A stretch of 37,620 nt of DNA from assembly GCA_943330455.2 (NCBI GenBank), contig CALQHT020000021.1, positions 1 to 37,620 on the forward strand. The letters are read 5' to 3'. Below the pieces are notes generated by a model. That model was not told the origin of the DNA. It ran no database searches and saw only the letters and a list, made by a program, of their open reading frames with translations. The first letter of the stretch is position 1; every line of letters starts with the position of its first letter. A program made the position numbers and the translations under genes. Shown piece by piece: positions 36,834 through 37,620 of the stretch. The stretch comes from Nitrosovibrio sp. Nv4. Its GTDB lineage: Bacteria > Pseudomonadota > Alphaproteobacteria > Acetobacterales > Acetobacteraceae.

Positions 36834-36937
36834 CGCTAGAGCGGTTTCACCCTGATGGGAAACGGAAAACCGCTCTAGCACTTTGTTTGATCGCATGATT
36901 AACACGCTGTGACGTTCCGCTCAGCGTGACCATGCTC
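36834..36937 (-). repeat. 104-bp two-hairpin repeat, copy 2
   Basis: This is the inverted partner of 25860-25963, with about 8 differences in 104 bases; both hairpins and the linker are conserved. It begins 11 bp after the YmdB-type gene stop and lies before the bidirectional terminator. Hairpin B comes first here when read on the plus strand. Confidence 0.85.
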
Positions 36938-37001
36938 AGAACACAACGTCGCGGAGATCGAAGCCGCGCCCCCTCATCAAGCTACCAGGCGCCGGCAATG
37001 C

Positions 37002-37028
37002 AAAAGGGGCCATCCCTGGCCCCTTTTT
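37002..37028. terminator. Bidirectional rho-independent terminator
   Basis: GGGGCCA (37006-37012) pairs with TGGCCCC (37017-37023) around the loop TCCC, flanked by AAAA on the left and TTTTT on the right. It can stop transcription of the plus-strand YmdB-type gene and of the minus-strand small secreted protein gene that ends at 37057. It is the clearest terminator in the window. Confidence 0.9.
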
Positions 37029-37056
37029 CCACCGCCGATGCTAACCCGACGACGGA

Positions 37057-37374
37057 TCAGCGCGAATAGCTGCGCAACATATAGGCCGAAACGCCACCAA
37101 CGACGACACCAGCCAACACCGGCGTGCTGGCGGTCGCGATCGCGGTGCTGACACCCGTGAACACCGCCGGGACAACACCCACGACAGCGCTGACCGTGCT
37201 CGATACGGCGGTACCGACGGTGCCGGCAGTCGCCGCAAATCCTGAATTATAGACCGAGCCAGCCAAGCCGCCGATGACGCCGCCGGCGACCACCGTATCC
37301 ATGGTCGAAGCCGCCTGCGCCGGCGCGAATGCCAACAACGAGGTAGCGATGACGCTTGCAAACAACACGCGCAT
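37057..37374 (-). CDS. Small exported hypothetical protein
   Basis: This 105-residue protein has a signal peptide (MRVLFASVIATSLLAFAPAQA, residues 1-21) and an ATG preceded by GGGAGAC 7 nt upstream. The mature part is Val/Ala/Gly/Thr-rich with glycine-zipper-like spacing (VVAGGVIGGLAGSVYNSGFA and VLAGVVVGGVSAYMLRSYSR) and may associate with or insert into a membrane. It has no cysteine or known domain. It stands alone and converges on the YmdB-type gene through a shared terminator. Function unknown. Confidence 0.7.
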   Translation of the reverse strand: MRVLFASVIATSLLAFAPAQAASTMDTVVAGGVIGGLAGSVYNSGFAATAGTVGTAVSSTVSAVVGVVPAVFTGVSTAIATASTPVLAGVVVGGVSAYMLRSYSR

Positions 37375-37620
37375 GGCAATGTCTCCCTAACAATGTGCGG
37401 TCAGACATAGAACGTGACAACGCCAGGAGCAAGACTTCTCCGTTTCATCCGGTTACCGGGAAACAAAAAACTTGGTAACTGCCCAGGTTCCCCTGGCTCG
37501 GTGAGTTCGCCGGGCCACGCCGCGAGCAGGCGATTTTGATGTAGCGGCGGCGCAATCTCCGATTGACAGAGGGGTAGGTTCCAGATTCGAAGGGGTCGGT
37601 GGAACACGCCGCCATTAGCC
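37375..37620. other. Terminal intergenic region
   Basis: The last 246 bp lie upstream of the small exported protein gene and reach the window edge. GGTTACC near 37450 and GGTAAC near 37474 form a loose inverted pair. TTGACA occurs at 37563-37568, but no convincing -10 box follows it. No gene is seen. Confidence 0.4.

Overview
This window is chromosomal DNA of a GC-rich alphaproteobacterium, most likely a member of the Acetobacteraceae (Rhodospirillales). That placement is inference. It rests on the GC-rich third codon positions, the DhnA-type class I aldolase beside thiE, a Hint_2 surface protein, the rod-shape cluster mreB-mreC-mreD-mrdA-rodA, and an alpha-type 6S RNA between zapA and the 5-formyl-THF cyclo-ligase gene. 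Protein families were recognised by reading motifs; no database was searched.

Left part (1-11 kb): a possible insertion-sequence end and an interspersed repeat precede a CxxCxxxCC metal-binding protein gene. A minus-strand dipeptide/oligopeptide ABC transporter operon follows (substrate-binding protein, two permeases, two ATPases, joined by 4-nt overlaps or very short gaps). A second, paralogous substrate-binding protein gene lies just upstream of it. Then come a small unknown gene, a glutathione reductase gene and a small secreted repeat protein.

Middle (11-25.5 kb): a plus-strand run encodes PPK2, a PPOX-type flavoprotein, a luciferase-like FMN monooxygenase, a beta-class glutathione S-transferase and a histidine phosphatase. 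About 1 kb without a convincing gene follows. A minus-strand Hint-domain surface protein gene is split by a frameshift at a run of six G. Next are birA directly behind a single-chain biotin-dependent acyl-CoA carboxylase (its probable substrate), a secreted DUF4157-type HExxH protein, a 345-bp nested palindromic element, a small conserved protein, prs and a glycine-zipper lipoprotein.

Right part (26-37.6 kb): the elongasome cluster mreB, mreC, mreD, mrdA (PBP2) and rodA ends in a DUF3293 gene whose GTG overlaps the rodA stop. thiE and the class I aldolase gene face it. After an unknown gene read in the opposite direction comes a cell-division and one-carbon block: coiled-coil protein, zapA, 6S RNA, 5-formyl-THF cyclo-ligase and a YmdB-type phosphodiesterase, closed by a bidirectional terminator and a small secreted protein.

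Non-coding structure is the most distinctive part. A 104-bp two-hairpin repeat occurs twice in inverted orientation, about 11 kb apart, bracketing the elongasome-to-zapA region. A 62-bp repeat occurs near both 0.1 and 27.3 kb. A 110-bp inverted repeat separates DUF3293 from thiE, and a 345-bp palindrome lies at 23.8 kb. I see no CRISPR array, rRNA, tRNA or phage, and no gene set that clearly forms a new system. The best leads are the palindromic elements, the G-run frameshift in the Hint gene and the DUF3293 coupling to rodA.
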